From Maniola hyperantus (Eukaryota > Arthropoda > Insecta > Lepidoptera > Nymphalidae): a stretch of 64,000 nt of DNA. Position 1 is the stretch's first letter. Each line of letters begins with the position of its first letter. The notes under the pieces are model-generated. The model was not told the origin of the DNA. It searched no databases and saw nothing but the letters and a program-made list of their open reading frames with translations. The translations under genes were made by a program, and so were the position numbers. Positions 54,001-62,594 of the stretch are shown here, piece by piece. The stretch is taken from positions 9,470,533-9,534,532 of the forward strand of contig NC_048542.1 of NCBI RefSeq assembly GCF_902806685.2, given 5' to 3'.

Positions 54001-55127
54001 TCGTTGAGTTTTCGGTAGTCTATCACCACTCTCCATTTTCTTTCACCTGAAGCGTCAATTTTTTTGGGTACCACCCAGATGGGTGAAGACCAGGGTGATA
54101 TCGATGGCTGGATTATATCTTGGTCTAGCATCTTCTTTATCTGGTTTTGAACCTCGTCTTTGTGGCATTGAGGGAATCTGTAAGATTTTGCGTTAATAGG
54201 AGTGTCCGAATTTGTTTTGATTTGATGTTTCAACGCGTTTGTGTATGTTAGTCTGTCATCTGGTAAGTGAAATATATCGGAGTATTGCGAACAAACATTC
54301 ACGAGTTGTTCGCCCTCTTCGTCGTTTAAATGCGACAACCTGAGAGAATCAACAACTCGTTCGGTTCTCTCTAACGTGTTCTGGCAATTGTTAACTAATT
54401 CTATGTTGTGAGACGGAATTTTCTGCAATTTAAGGTTTAGATTAGAATTTATTTCAATAGGTTCTTCGGTAGTATTCAATATAGTGATGTTGACTCTTTT
54501 ATTGGGTTTCACTTTAACCATGCAGTTGGAAATAAGAACCTGTTCGGAAATTCTCTGATCTATTATCATTCCTTCTCTTATTTCGGGATTTTCTACCGAA
54601 CATTCGATGACAGTTTCTGATCTTGGTGTAATAAGGTACTTTGGTTCAGTGAAAATTAAATATGCCTTGTGTTGATTGATTTCGAGGCTATTTGTATTAT
54701 AGTTTAGCTGACAATTGTATGCCGCAAAAAGGTCTGATCCTATGATTCCATCATAGGGGATCTGTAATTCGTTGAATACATGGAACTTATGGCATATCAA
54801 TTCGTTTCCTATTTTTATTTTAAGGTTCACGTAACCTAAACTTTTGAGGGGTAAATCGATTTTGGAATCGATTCCCTTTACTGACACATTTTCCGAATGC
54901 ACCTTCATGGTGTTTGTTAAGGCGGACCTTCTTATAAGGCAGATGGATGCGCCTGTATCGAGCAATAATGAAAGAGGCCTGGAACTTCCTGAAGTCTTTA
55001 CATTAATATGTGGTAATAGCCTGTTGTTGTTGTTATTGATTTTGAAAATCCTATTCGTGCCACGACTTGGGTGATGTCGCGTCCGGCACGACGACGTGAC
55101 ATCTACATGTTTAAATCCTCGTCGTTC
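51069..55127 (-). CDS. pol: Pol polyprotein (protease, RT, RNase H, integrase)
   Basis: Open in the -1 frame relative to gag from 55127 (just after a TGA) to a stop at 51069; no ATG lies at its start, so it is expected as a Gag-Pol fusion by frameshifting. Residues counted from the TTG at 54965: aspartic protease motif LLDTGAS around 1-6; reverse transcriptase about 240-460 with FSTLDLASGFHQ and the catalytic YLDD at 413-416; RNase H about 555-675 with TCDAS and the TDHKPL segment; a ~270-residue proline-rich and variable linker; integrase zinc finger with H957/H960/H967 and C997, C1000; catalytic triad D1030, D1090, E1126 (35 residues between the last two); and a GPY-type C-terminal module (WKGPYKV, 1259-1265). 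The length is normal for errantiviruses and every catalytic residue is present. It makes and integrates the proviral DNA. Confidence 0.92.
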   Translation of the reverse strand, partial: ERRGFKHVDVTSSCRTRHHPSRGTNRIFKINNNNNRLLPHINVKTSGSSRPLSLLLDTGASICLIRRSALTNTMKVHSENVSVKGIDSKIDLPLKSLGYVNLKIKIGNELICHKFHVFNELQIPYDGIIGSDLFAAYNCQLNYNTNSLEINQHKAYLIFTEPKYLITPRSETVIECSVENPEIREGMIIDQRISEQVLISNCMVKVKPNKRVNITILNTTEEPIEINSNLNLKLQKIPSHNIELVNNCQNTLERTERVVDSLRLSHLNDEEGEQLVNVCSQYSDIFHLPDDRLTYTNALKHQIKTNSDTPINAKSYRFPQCHKDEVQNQIKKMLDQDIIQPSISPWSSPIWVVPKKIDASGERKWRVVIDYRKLNDITIGESYPIPQINEILDQLGNSKYFSTLDLASGFHQIRLDPEDADKTAFTIPEGHYQFKRMPFGLKNAPATFQRMINTVLSGLQGIHCYVYLDDIVIYSYDLNSHIEKLKSVFDRLRQFNLKLQPDKCEFLRKEVNYLGHTITDEGVRPNPDKIKAVKEFPIPKNQKDVKSFLGLISYYRRFISNFSMLAKPLTSLLKKNTTFNWGNEQQLSFETLKSKLLTAPILIYPDFTKPFILTCDASNYAISAILSQGEIGKDRPIAFASRTLNKAETNYSTTEKECLAIVFGTKTFRPYLYGNTFTIVTDHKPLQWLFNCKDPGSRLVRWRLKLEEYDYSIKYKKGKVNANADALSRYPVNPVTVNPEELNLDGDLEELLISPPSFELDEILPDTEDQPIIPTSNPQIGDFSPLPIAEDLPDMFETPLVSKPLPPVPSVPSPPELIGSPPIEQIDLPSRELSPTDDDYSTFLKTVSDKNKNFNTHIVEHNESLLKSSVKTLLIPTSIDLDESNPYVEEILGNVANSNEIMEAEKQLHSYYKVEATNKTYFLLFTKVHHFDESRYIEIFETLKRVRNQLLIFGNIDEIAISDFRDPFEKHSFTKIYNIILFLFNNTGIKVNIYHNNITYPSPTEIKKILHDNHDIPVAGHLGSTRMFSRVKDMYYWKGMLKDIETYVKACKSCQENKALRRINRAPMQITSTSTAPWQRLSLDIVGPLPESGLAKLKYILTLQDDLTKFSVAYPVRSTTAEETTDCLLHFISLFGIPKMILTDQGTNFTAELFKKTCQFLKIKQLWSSPYHPQTQGALERSHSTLKEYLKSYVNEGQTDWPRYVYTAMLAYNTATHCTTNYTPYELLYGHKPFIPNSIFDETPGATYPEYVKMLQNRLKFSQQKAVQNIQNSKNRSKNYYDSHSRPRQYKVGDYVYLKNHLRLRKALSPLWKGPYKVIKILGNNTLSLLINRRHVTHHYDEVKLAETSGNT
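55055..55091 (-). ncRNA. Stem-loop downstream of the frameshift site
   Basis: On the minus strand TCGTGCC (plus 55085-55091) pairs perfectly with GGCACGA (plus 55055-55061), and a 4-bp CGAC/GTCG stem (plus 55076-55079 with 55063-55066) sits inside. It starts 17 nt after the slippery heptamer. A cis-acting structure such as this is typical of -1 frameshift signals, though the spacer is longer than usual. Confidence 0.5.
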
Positions 55128-56203
55128 TCATAGTAGTCGGTAGTTTCGTCATGATCCTGTTCGTCGGGGACGGAAGGTCCCGGATGATTTTCCTCATCAT
55201 AAGGAGTCCTATCATCTTCTTCCTCTTCTTCATCAACGAAGTTGATGTGTGGTTTATTGAAATAAGATGGTTGTTGAAATCTGTTTCCTTGGTGACCTTG
55301 AGGAGGTCTGGGCACAAAGCTATTTTGTGGATGATATGATGAGCCTTGAGGAGGCCTATAGAAGTTTCTTTGGCCTTGTTGACCCTGAGGGGGTCGGGGC
55401 CCAAATTGGTTTTGCTGACCCTGAGGGGGTCTAGGCATAAAGGAATTATTACCTTGAGGAGGCTTGTAGAATTTTCTTTGTTGTCCCTGAAGGGGTTTTG
55501 ACATCAATTGACCCGGAAAATTCCTTCTTTCCTTTTGGTAGTTTTCAGTTTTTCTATATAGTGTCTGTTGGATCTTTTCTTCCGAGATTGCTAGCGAAAT
55601 TGCCTCGTTTAGGTTCCGAGGGGACCGACACCTAACAATGTTCGAAATCCTAGGGTGTAAACCCATAAGGAAGTGATGGAGAGCTAAGTCCTCCATCGCG
55701 GCTGTACGCCCTGGAATTTCTAACTTCCTATGTGAATTCATGGTAATCTCTGTTAGAAGCTGGGTGAGAATTGACTCAATTTTGGTTGAAAATTGTACGA
55801 CACTGTCTGTGGATAATTGTTTTGTTTCCTGCAGGTCCATGATTAAATGGGAATAGTGTTTCTTTTGACTGAATTGAGTTTTGAGAAATTCCTTAAGTTG
55901 TTCGAAACAGGTAAAGTCTTTAATCGAGGCTGCTATTTCAGCCTTGCCTTGAAGTTGGCTTAGAATGTATTTAAATAGGATATACTTTTGTGACTCCGTA
56001 GCCAAATCGAAAGCGTTGTTGCAATTCGTGATAAAAGAATTAATAGTTTCTCGCGACCCATCGTAAGGTTTTATAAATTTTAACAAGATGTTCAAATCTA
56101 CTTCTATTTCGCCCTTAATTGACAGGACCGGGGACGGTGACCTAGTCTCACTGTCTTGAGGTCTCTGTGGGACGTCTAAGCTAACCTTATCTGACCTCGG
56201 CAT
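55103..56203 (-). CDS. gag: Gag structural polyprotein
   Basis: A 366-aa capsid polyprotein of the provirus, initiating at a true ATG (56201-56203). Residues about 35-215 form a helical capsid-like region of the Ty3/gypsy type. There is no CCHC zinc knuckle. Instead, residues 235-305 contain six imperfect repeats of K/R-P-P-Q-G followed by Q/N/S/H-rich spacers, a basic, disordered region that could bind RNA. The C-terminus is strongly acidic (about 323-366). Absence of the zinc knuckle is normal for errantiviruses. It forms particles and packages the RNA. Pol follows by -1 frameshift. Confidence 0.88.
   Translation of the reverse strand: MPRSDKVSLDVPQRPQDSETRSPSPVLSIKGEIEVDLNILLKFIKPYDGSRETINSFITNCNNAFDLATESQKYILFKYILSQLQGKAEIAASIKDFTCFEQLKEFLKTQFSQKKHYSHLIMDLQETKQLSTDSVVQFSTKIESILTQLLTEITMNSHRKLEIPGRTAAMEDLALHHFLMGLHPRISNIVRCRSPRNLNEAISLAISEEKIQQTLYRKTENYQKERRNFPGQLMSKPLQGQQRKFYKPPQGNNSFMPRPPQGQQNQFGPRPPQGQQGQRNFYRPPQGSSYHPQNSFVPRPPQGHQGNRFQQPSYFNKPHINFVDEEEEEDDRTPYDEENHPGPSVPDEQDHDETTDYYENDEDLNM
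55109..55115 (-). promoter_or_regulatory. -1 ribosomal frameshift heptamer TTTAAAC
   Basis: In the gag frame it reads T TTA AAC, the canonical X XXY YYZ slippery form, two codons before the gag TAG at 55103-55105. The gag/pol overlap is 25 nt (55103-55127), and only a -1 shift places ribosomes in the pol frame. Confidence 0.85.
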
Positions 56204-56920
56204 TTTGTAAAACTATGTTAGTAGTTCGATCTGGATACTTTGATACACAAAACACAAAAAAAAACAATCAATAGAATAGAGTAAACACACAAGTAAAATA
56301 AAGTACACACAAAAATGTAAAATAAATCTGTAAAAATATAAAATGTCAAATGTAAAATGTCAAATATAAGTTTCTTCCACAACTTTCTATGTATTCTCCT
56401 TTTATAAATTCCTTTTTATATAACTTTGTCAAAAGTTAATAGTTTTTAAACTTTCAAATTCCTTTGAATATTAAATCTATAATTTTCAATCTATAATCTT
56501 CTTTGTATTCAATTCAATATTGTTCATTTATAACGCGTAGACCATAATAGAGATAACACTTACAGTTCGACGAATGTTAACATAAACAAGACGCTCGCCT
56601 GCATTCTTCAGCGATAAGCGAAGATGTTTACAGAATAAGCGGCCGGACCTCCCGTGAATTCCAACTCTGTGGGGTCAGGGTCACACCCTGGCGTTGCACC
56701 GGACGGGTTAACAACACTTCACGAATTTGAGATCGTCTGCCGACACAGGACTCGTGCACTTTTCACTACACTTTTCACTTATGAGCTTTTTGCACAGCAC
56801 TTTTCACTTTAGAGTCCTTGTTTCTTCTTTTAGATTTTCCTTCCGGAAAAACGTTCAAAAATCGGTCTACGCGGAGCCCGGGGTATACGACACTTTTTAG
56901 GCAAACCGGAATGTTCAGGA
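56204..56920 (-). other. Provirus 5' leader
   Basis: About 720 nt between the primer binding site and gag, non-coding on the minus strand. It would contain the packaging signal and any env splice donor; neither could be assigned. The plus-strand frame at 56818-57003 is antisense noise. Confidence 0.6.
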
Positions 56921-56937
56921 TCCCACCGCTGCCACCA
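56921..56937 (-). promoter_or_regulatory. Primer binding site, tRNA-Leu-like
   Basis: Minus strand reads TGGTGGCAGCGGTGGGA starting 3 nt after the 5' LTR. Its complement is a tRNA 3' end with terminal CCA. The acceptor-stem half CGCTGCC fits, from memory, insect leucine tRNAs that begin GGCAGCG. Confidence 0.65.
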
Positions 56938-56940
56938 AAT

Positions 56941-57168
56941 TGTTACGGGATCTTTGGGGAAAGGCTTTTTAAAAAAAGATTTTATTTCCCTAAAACTATT
57001 TAATTAGTTTCTACACAATTTATATTACGAAAACAAATAACCGGAAAGACGTGTTAACTGGTTGACGTTACCCTCAAGACTAACTGTTGTCGTCTAGCCT
57101 CTTGTTAGGAGAGCTTAGGTGGGGTGTGCTTGCGTTAGCACTATTGTATACATACCAAAGGTGTAACA
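56941..57168 (-). repeat. 5' LTR (228 bp)
   Basis: Base-for-base identical to the 3' LTR. It contains the provirus promoter. GAGC at 57169-57172 follows as the target duplication. Confidence 0.95.
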
Positions 57169-57172
57169 GAGC

Positions 57173-57322
57173 GATACAATTATTCAATCTGTTGGTACTA
57201 ATTTGTACTACATAAATACGTTTATAAAGACTAGCTCATACACCGTACTTTTGCTAGCGCAGATTTTTTATGGCATTTCCAAGTATTTGAAATAATGGTA
57301 TAGGTACTAATTTATATTAAAA
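57173..57322. other. Provirus right flank, no gene seen
   Basis: AT-rich sequence. Confidence 0.35.
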
Positions 57323-57533
57323 TTAGCTGATGCCCGCGGCTTCGCCCATCTGGATTTAGGTTTTTAAAAATCCCGGGGAACTCTTTGATAAAAAGTAGCC
57401 CTTATGCCCGTATGCCCTTCCCCGGGACGTAAGCTAACTCTGTACCAAATTTCATCAAAATCGGATAAGCTGTTGGGCCGTGAAAAGCTAGCAGACAGAC
57501 AGACAGACACACTTTCTCATTAGTAGGTATGGA
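57323..57533 (-). mobile_element. HEL-3 element
   Basis: Begins TTAGCTGATGCCCGCGGCTT (CTAG variant) after an A and ends GTAGGTATGGA before T-57534. Confidence 0.6.
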
Positions 57534-57604
57534 TATAGTTGTTGCATACCTGTAAACTTTGAATGCCATTAAACTAAAACTAACTAAAAGTACCTAATTA
57601 ATAC

Positions 57605-57775
57605 TAGATTACAATTTGGGGTATACAAGGGGGATAGTTCCTGAAAGGCCGACAACGCGTCGGCAGTTCCTCAGGTGCTTCAAATGCTCATGGGCGGTGG
57701 TAATCACTTAACATCAGGCGACCCGCCTGCTCTTTTGGTCGCTATTTCTTTTTTTTTAAATAAATCGCCAGTTAA
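57605..57775 (+). mobile_element. LINE-X 3' end
   Basis: ACAAGGGGGATAGTTCCTGA through AACATCAGGCGACCCGCCTG, then a T/A-rich end. Diverged and 5'-truncated. Confidence 0.55.
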
Positions 57776-57910
57776 GGTTAGAATTGCGCAAAATTCCGTC
57801 TTAGCTGGTCTTAACGAGCACCTACATCCTAAAAGCAAACCCCATGCACGATTTTAGCCTCGTAGTCCTTGTAGTTTCAGATATATCATGATGAGTCAGT
57901 TCTTGTCTCT

Positions 57911-58322
57911 TTTTAGGATTCCATACCTCAAAAGGAAAATCGGAACACTTTGTTGTCTGTCTGTCCAGTCTGTCAAGAAACCTACAGGGTACTTCCGGTT
58001 GACCTAGAATCATGAAATTTGGCAGGTAGGTAGGTCTTATAGCATACATTAGTGGAAAAATCTCAAAACCGTGAATTTGTGGTTACATCACACAAAAAAA
58101 AGTTAAATTGTGGTCATAAACTAATAATTAGTATTTCCAATTTTCGAAGTAAGATAACTACATCAAGTGGGGTATCATATGAAAGGGCTTCACCTGTGCT
58201 TTCTAAAACAGATTTTTATTTATTTTTATGCATCATAGTTTTTGAATTATCGTGCAAAATGTCGAAAAAATACGTGTGGTACGGAACCCTCGTTGCGCGA
58301 GCCTGACTCGCACTTGCCCGGT
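57911..58322 (+). repeat. REP-1 element
   Basis: From TTTTTAGGATTCCATACCTC to GCCTGACTCGCACTTGCCCG; small frames on both strands are by-products. Confidence 0.65.
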
Positions 58323-58799
58323 TTATGTATTAAGACAAAGCTAAATAAAAGTGTTTAATTATTATAATTTTAACTTATTTGTTTGTGGAAGTCCAGCCGA
58401 AGTAGTTTATGTTTCCCCCCGGTCTCAACAAACGGTTTTAAACTTATTAAGTAGTTTTATAAAAAGTTTGCGTGCTATTTAGAGTTCTACATAGGATGCT
58501 TTTGCAACTTTACAAGAAGCAAGACTAAAACTTCACTCCAGCTTTTGAATTCTTATTCTTGACACTATATTAGCTTTTACGAGCGGAACTATAATAAAAC
58601 TTTGAAGAAAAAATTTACTCCCACATTTTTAAAAATTGTAATTTATAAAGTTATAAACTATTAATTTGCCCATTCTTAGTTTTGTAAGTAGTTAACCCTG
58701 AGAAACAACTGATTCCTTGGTTATTTATTGACTGATTTAGAATCTTTCTGTAGAAGGACATAATATGAAACTAAGTATTACGAGAAGAAAATTTTTAAT
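58323..58799. other. Intergenic, no gene seen
   Basis: AT-rich; nothing recognised. Confidence 0.35.
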
Positions 58800-59110
58800 G
58801 CGTCACTACGTCCGTCTCTTCGGGAGATCAGAGGTTCAATCACGGGCAGGTACCTACCTCTAACTTTTCGGAGTTACAGTACGCGGCAGAAAGTAATGTA
58901 CATCGGCTTTTAGAATGACATTTCATCTTTGTAGAGCGTTGTCTCTGTCACTCATACCTATGTGACATTTTGTCGGTCTCAACGACAGAGACAACGCTCT
59001 ACAAATCTGCTATCGCCTTCTAAAGATCGATGTACATTACTGTCGGCCGCGTACTGTATGCGCGTTTTAAGAAATCAAAATAAATATTATATCTATCACT
59101 TGCTTTATCG
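58800..59110 (+). repeat. SINE-1 interrupted by a MITE
   Basis: GAGGTTCAATCACGGGCAGG (B-box region) and CTAACTTTTCGGAGTTA are followed by the MITE at 58877-59056, then TGCGCGTTTTAAG resumes the SINE body. Confidence 0.65.
58877..59056. mobile_element. MITE with TA flanks and CAGTACGCG ends
   Basis: A 180-bp palindromic element. The ends read CAGTACGCGGC / GCCGCGTACTG, with further pairing at GTAATGTACATCG / CGATGTACATTAC and TTTGTAGAGCGTTGTCTCTG / its complement. TA flanks both sides (58875-58876, 59057-59058). The first nine bases are the same as those of the DD82E transposon's left TIR at 44782. Confidence 0.8.
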
Positions 59111-59132
59111 GTGAAGAAAAATATCTACACTA

Positions 59133-59330
59133 TCTACACTAATATTATAAAGAGGAAAACTTTGTTTGTTTGTTTGTTTGTTTGTTTGTTTGTTTGTTTG
59201 TACTGAATAGGCTCAAAAACTACTGGACCGATTTTAAAAATTCTTTCACCATTCGAAAGCTACATTATCCACGAGTAACATAGGCTATATTTTATTTTGG
59301 AAAAAAATAGGGTTCCGTAAGATATTTGGG
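59133..59330 (+). mobile_element. HEL-4 element, 3' truncated
   Basis: Starts TCTACACTAATATTATAAAG after A-59132; contains a (TTTG)n run at 59161-59200; breaks off in a TAGGGTTCCGTA string near 59310. Confidence 0.55.
59161..59200. repeat. (TTTG)10 microsatellite
   Basis: Ten perfect TTTG units inside the HEL-4 copy. Confidence 0.9.
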
Positions 59331-59722
59331 GTTTTCGGACACAAGGTGTAAAAAATCAACCAGAAAAGTTACTTATTTTGCGTACGCTGCCTAAACTATA
59401 AAAGATAGAACCATAAAATGTTCTAATTAATTGTAGATCTTATAAATATCTACAAAAAAGTCCGCGACACACTATACCCATCTATGTCGAGTGAGGCACA
59501 GCAACCATTTTTTTATTTAAAAATCTTGAATTTTTTTTGGACTACATTTAAACGCGTTTATTTTACTCATGCTATTAATCCTTATCAAAATAAATGATTT
59601 CATCACTAAGAACAGTTTATGGAGATAATATTTGGTCTTTGAATGATTAAAATTGGACGTTTGGTTTTGAAGTTATGGCGAAATTAAAATATTACGATTT
59701 CTGCTGCACGGCCCGTTGTATT
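59331..59722. other. Intergenic, no gene seen
   Basis: Nothing recognised. Confidence 0.35.
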
Positions 59723-60078
59723 TATTATATAAAGAGGTAATGTCGTTAAGTTTGTTTGTAGGGGGTAATCTTTAGAACTACTGAACCGATTTTAAAAATT
59801 CTTTCACCAGTAGAAAGCTACATTATTCCTGAGTGACATAGGCTGTACGGGATCTTTAAAAACCTAAATCTACGCGGGCGAAGCCGCGGGGATCAGCTAG
59901 TATTATATAAAGAGGTAATGTCGTTAAGTTTGTTTGTAGGGGGTAATCTTTAGAACTACTGAACCGATTTTAAAAATTCTTTCACCAGTAGAAAGCTACA
60001 TTATTCCTGAGTGACATAGGCTATACGGGATCTTTAAAAACCTAAATCTACGCGGGCGAAGCCGCGGGGATCAGCTAG
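59723..60078 (+). mobile_element. Tandem pair of HEL-4 elements (2 x 178 bp)
   Basis: Units 59723-59900 and 59901-60078, each ending GGGGATCAGCTAG before T. The only clear difference I see is GGCTGTACGG versus GGCTATACGG. Head-to-tail tandem arrays are a known by-product of rolling-circle transposition. Confidence 0.7.
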
Positions 60079-60079
60079 T

Positions 60080-60246
60080 CGCGAATAAACCAGCATGCCT
60101 GAGAGTTCTCTATAATGTTTCCAAAGGTGTATGCAGTCCGCCAATCCGCACTGGGCAGCGTGGCAGACTATGACCTAAACCATTCTCATTTTGAGAGTAG
60201 ACCCGTACTCAGTAGTAGGCCGGTGATGGGTTGATCATGATGATGA
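60080..60246 (+). repeat. SINE-1, 5'-truncated
   Basis: CAGCATGCCTGAGAGTTCTC through GGCCGGTGATGGGTTGATCA and an ATGATGA tail; no tRNA head. Confidence 0.6.
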
Positions 60247-60584
60247 ATGTATCAAAAAATGCTGAACCGGCAGTGATGAAACCTGCATCCATCTGACGAG
60301 TGCCTTTAGTCCGTTTAGTAAACGGTCTCTTTCTTCACTCCCCAATGCCGAATTTTCGATAGGATGTTTTAATTATAGTCTAAGCGATTGGTGGTAGGTT
60401 ACGAGAATACGAAAACCGGCCAGTTTAAGTTTTATCATTCTGTTATTTTAAAAGTAACAAGAGGGGGGGACACACATTTTACCACTTTGGAAGTGTCTCT
60501 CGCGCAAACTTTTGTGTAAAAATCGGTAAAAATTAATGCGGTTCACAGAATACATCTACTTACCAAGTTTCAACAGTATAGCTC
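60247..60584. other. Intergenic, no gene seen
   Basis: Nothing recognised. Confidence 0.35.
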
Positions 60585-60742
60585 TTATAGTTTCGGAAAA
60601 AAGAGGCTGTGACATGCGGACGGACAGACAGACGGACACACAGACGGACAGACAGACGGATAGACAGACGGACAGACAGACAGACATGACGAATCTATTA
60701 GGGTTCCGTTTTTTGCCATTCGGCTACGGAACCCTAAAAAGG
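60585..60742 (-). repeat. REP-1/REP-2-related end with GACAGACG run
   Basis: A long imperfect run of GACAGACGGACA units (60617-60690) followed by TTAGGGTTCCGTTTTTTGCC and CGGCTACGGAACCCTAAAAA. The palindromic GGTTCCG / CGGAACC terminus is shared with REP-1. Confidence 0.5.
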
Positions 60743-61314
60743 GCCTGTGTATTAACTGTAAACCCTTGTACGATTATGCGTGTCGTCGTCTAATTCACAT
60801 AATCATTCTACACAAAGACATCGTTAGGTCTTATCCCGCTTCCCCTCTTCAACCCCCCATGTTTGTCTGCCTATTAACTGATACGCGGCACACTCGACTC
60901 GACTGATTGACCTAATTACCGACACTCCCATAGTGAAGTAAAGGTACGTTAGTAACATTATTATGTATCCTGTGGCTAGATTATCAACTCCGATTTCATT
61001 TGCGAAGTTTATTTTAGCTATTAATTATTATTTATATAGCATCTACCTACGCAAAAATAATTCTGTCTGTGGCATCGTTCCGCTTTTGTTTTTTTTATTT
61101 TATTTTTATTCGTTCGTTTTTATTTTATTCCAAAGCTAGATATTTAATTTTAATCGATACAATTTTCACTAAAAATCTTTTCAGTCAATTAAATTTTATA
61201 GCTTTTGGATCTTAGCCATACAAAAAGTTATTTTATTTTTAGTAGTTCATGCAATATTTATTTAGGTTATGTTGTGTACACCTTTTAGGTGTTGTTGCTT
61301 AGATCCTGATCCTA
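60743..61314. other. Intergenic, no gene seen
   Basis: Nothing recognised. Confidence 0.35.
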
Positions 61315-61557
61315 TCACTACCCCTATTATAATAATGTGAAAGTGTGTTTATTTGTTGGTTTGTTGGTTTATTGGTTTGTTGGTTTGTCCTTCAATCACG
61401 TCGCAACGGAGCAACCGGTTGACGTGATTTTTTGCATGGGTATAGTTTAAAACCTGGAGTGTGACATAGACTACTTTTTATCCCGGAAAATTAAAGAGAT
61501 CCCACGGGATTTTCAAAAACCTAAATCCACGCGTACGAAGTCCCGGGCAACAGGTAG
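61315..61557 (+). mobile_element. HEL-2 element, complete ends
   Basis: Starts TCACTACCCCTATTATAATA after A-61314, contains TTGGTTTGTCCTTCAATCAC and ends GTAG (mutated CTAG) before T-61558. Confidence 0.6.
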
Positions 61558-61911
61558 TTGTTTTATATTTATACTTTTACAGTTACAACCTGTTTTGTGT
61601 GACAATTCAATAAAATAAAATAAAATTGATTTATTGGAAACCATTGGAACAGCAAAGCTATGACAACCATGACCTGATGCTGAACTGCTATTCTCGTGCC
61701 TTATCGCTTGCCACTCACTAACACTAAACAACAATAATTTTAAGGTTCTAGTAAAATAAATACAAGCTCAAGGTTGACCGTGCATAGTGTACCTACTGCA
61801 GTCACTTGAAGGATAGCTCTGCCAGAAGACTCATTTGAGACCAAGCACTGGTCAATTCTAAGCTCCAAAGTTTAGAACATCGGCACAAGATTGTGTTCTA
61901 CAGGATAAGCA
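61558..61911. other. Intergenic, no gene seen
   Basis: Nothing recognised. Confidence 0.35.
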
Positions 61912-62010
61912 TTTCCTCTGGTGCTGCAAATGTTCATGGGCGGCATCACTTAACATCAGGTGACACGCCTGTTCATTTGCTTGCTATCTCTATTAAAGAT
62001 AAAAATTAAA
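61912..62010 (+). mobile_element. LINE-X 3' tail
   Basis: TCCTCTGGTGCTGCAAATGT and AACATCAGGTGACACGCCTG; very short. Confidence 0.55.
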
Positions 62011-62039
62011 AAAATGATTCGGAGAGTGTGCTAAGGAAT

Positions 62040-62330
62040 TATTTGATCTAGTTTCCCCTTCGTCATCCTACTACCGGACCGCACGCATCGCAAAGGTCTG
62101 CACCCCTACATAGTCGAAATTCCATGGACTCGTACTAACGATTCGATTTCTCGTTTCTAATACGCACTGCTAGAATGGGGAACGCCCTTCCGATTTTCCC
62201 CGCCTGCTACAATATTGGCATCTTCAAAAGAAGAGGCATCTTCTAGGCAGGCGCGCTCCACCTTTTATAACGCATCCTTGCAGATTGGGTGTGATTTCAG
62301 TCAAGCGCATGCCTGCATAGTTTGAAAATC
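62040..62330 (+). mobile_element. LINE C-terminal coding scrap
   Basis: In shifting frames I can read RTARMGNALP, PACYNIGIFKRR and a final short tail, the pattern of the end of a LINE ORF (RTA-LWN-LP then F---Y----FK---). Several stops; inactive. Confidence 0.4.
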
Positions 62331-62594
62331 AACTTTGCTTCCACACCGTTAACTCTATGCCGCTTACGTTCTTCCGTCTCAACAAGATATTTCGGCTTTA
62401 CAGGAACTCCGGCCCCTGTAATTACAGTTTAGTAGAAACTCTGAAAATATAATATCCTCTTTATTACGAGCGCGAGAAGTCTCTCATAAAGGCTTAGCGA
62501 GTAGTGCGGCTAGTTCGTTATAGGACTTTTAAGCATAATTTTTATTTCGTGACTTGAAGAAAATTTGTGAAGAAAGTTAGTGCCGTACTTAGTG

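Larger units (their letters stand above)
48720..57168 (-). mobile_element. Intact errantivirus-type Ty3/gypsy provirus with env
   Basis: Complete 8449-bp LTR element in minus orientation: 5' LTR (56941-57168), primer binding site, leader, gag, pol in the -1 frame, env, polypurine tract, 3' LTR (48720-48947). The LTRs are identical over all 228 positions and the 4-bp duplication GAGC is perfect, so integration is very recent on an evolutionary scale. All three genes are open. Gene order PR-RT-RNaseH-IN followed by a baculovirus-F-like envelope places it with insect errantiviruses (the gypsy / 17.6 / TED group). Whether it is fixed, polymorphic or active cannot be told from one window. Confidence 0.95.

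Noticed and set aside
60617..60690. GACAGACGGACA array as CRISPR-like repeats
   Set aside because: Simple microsatellite without spacers, in a eukaryotic interspersed repeat also seen near 23045 and 63712.
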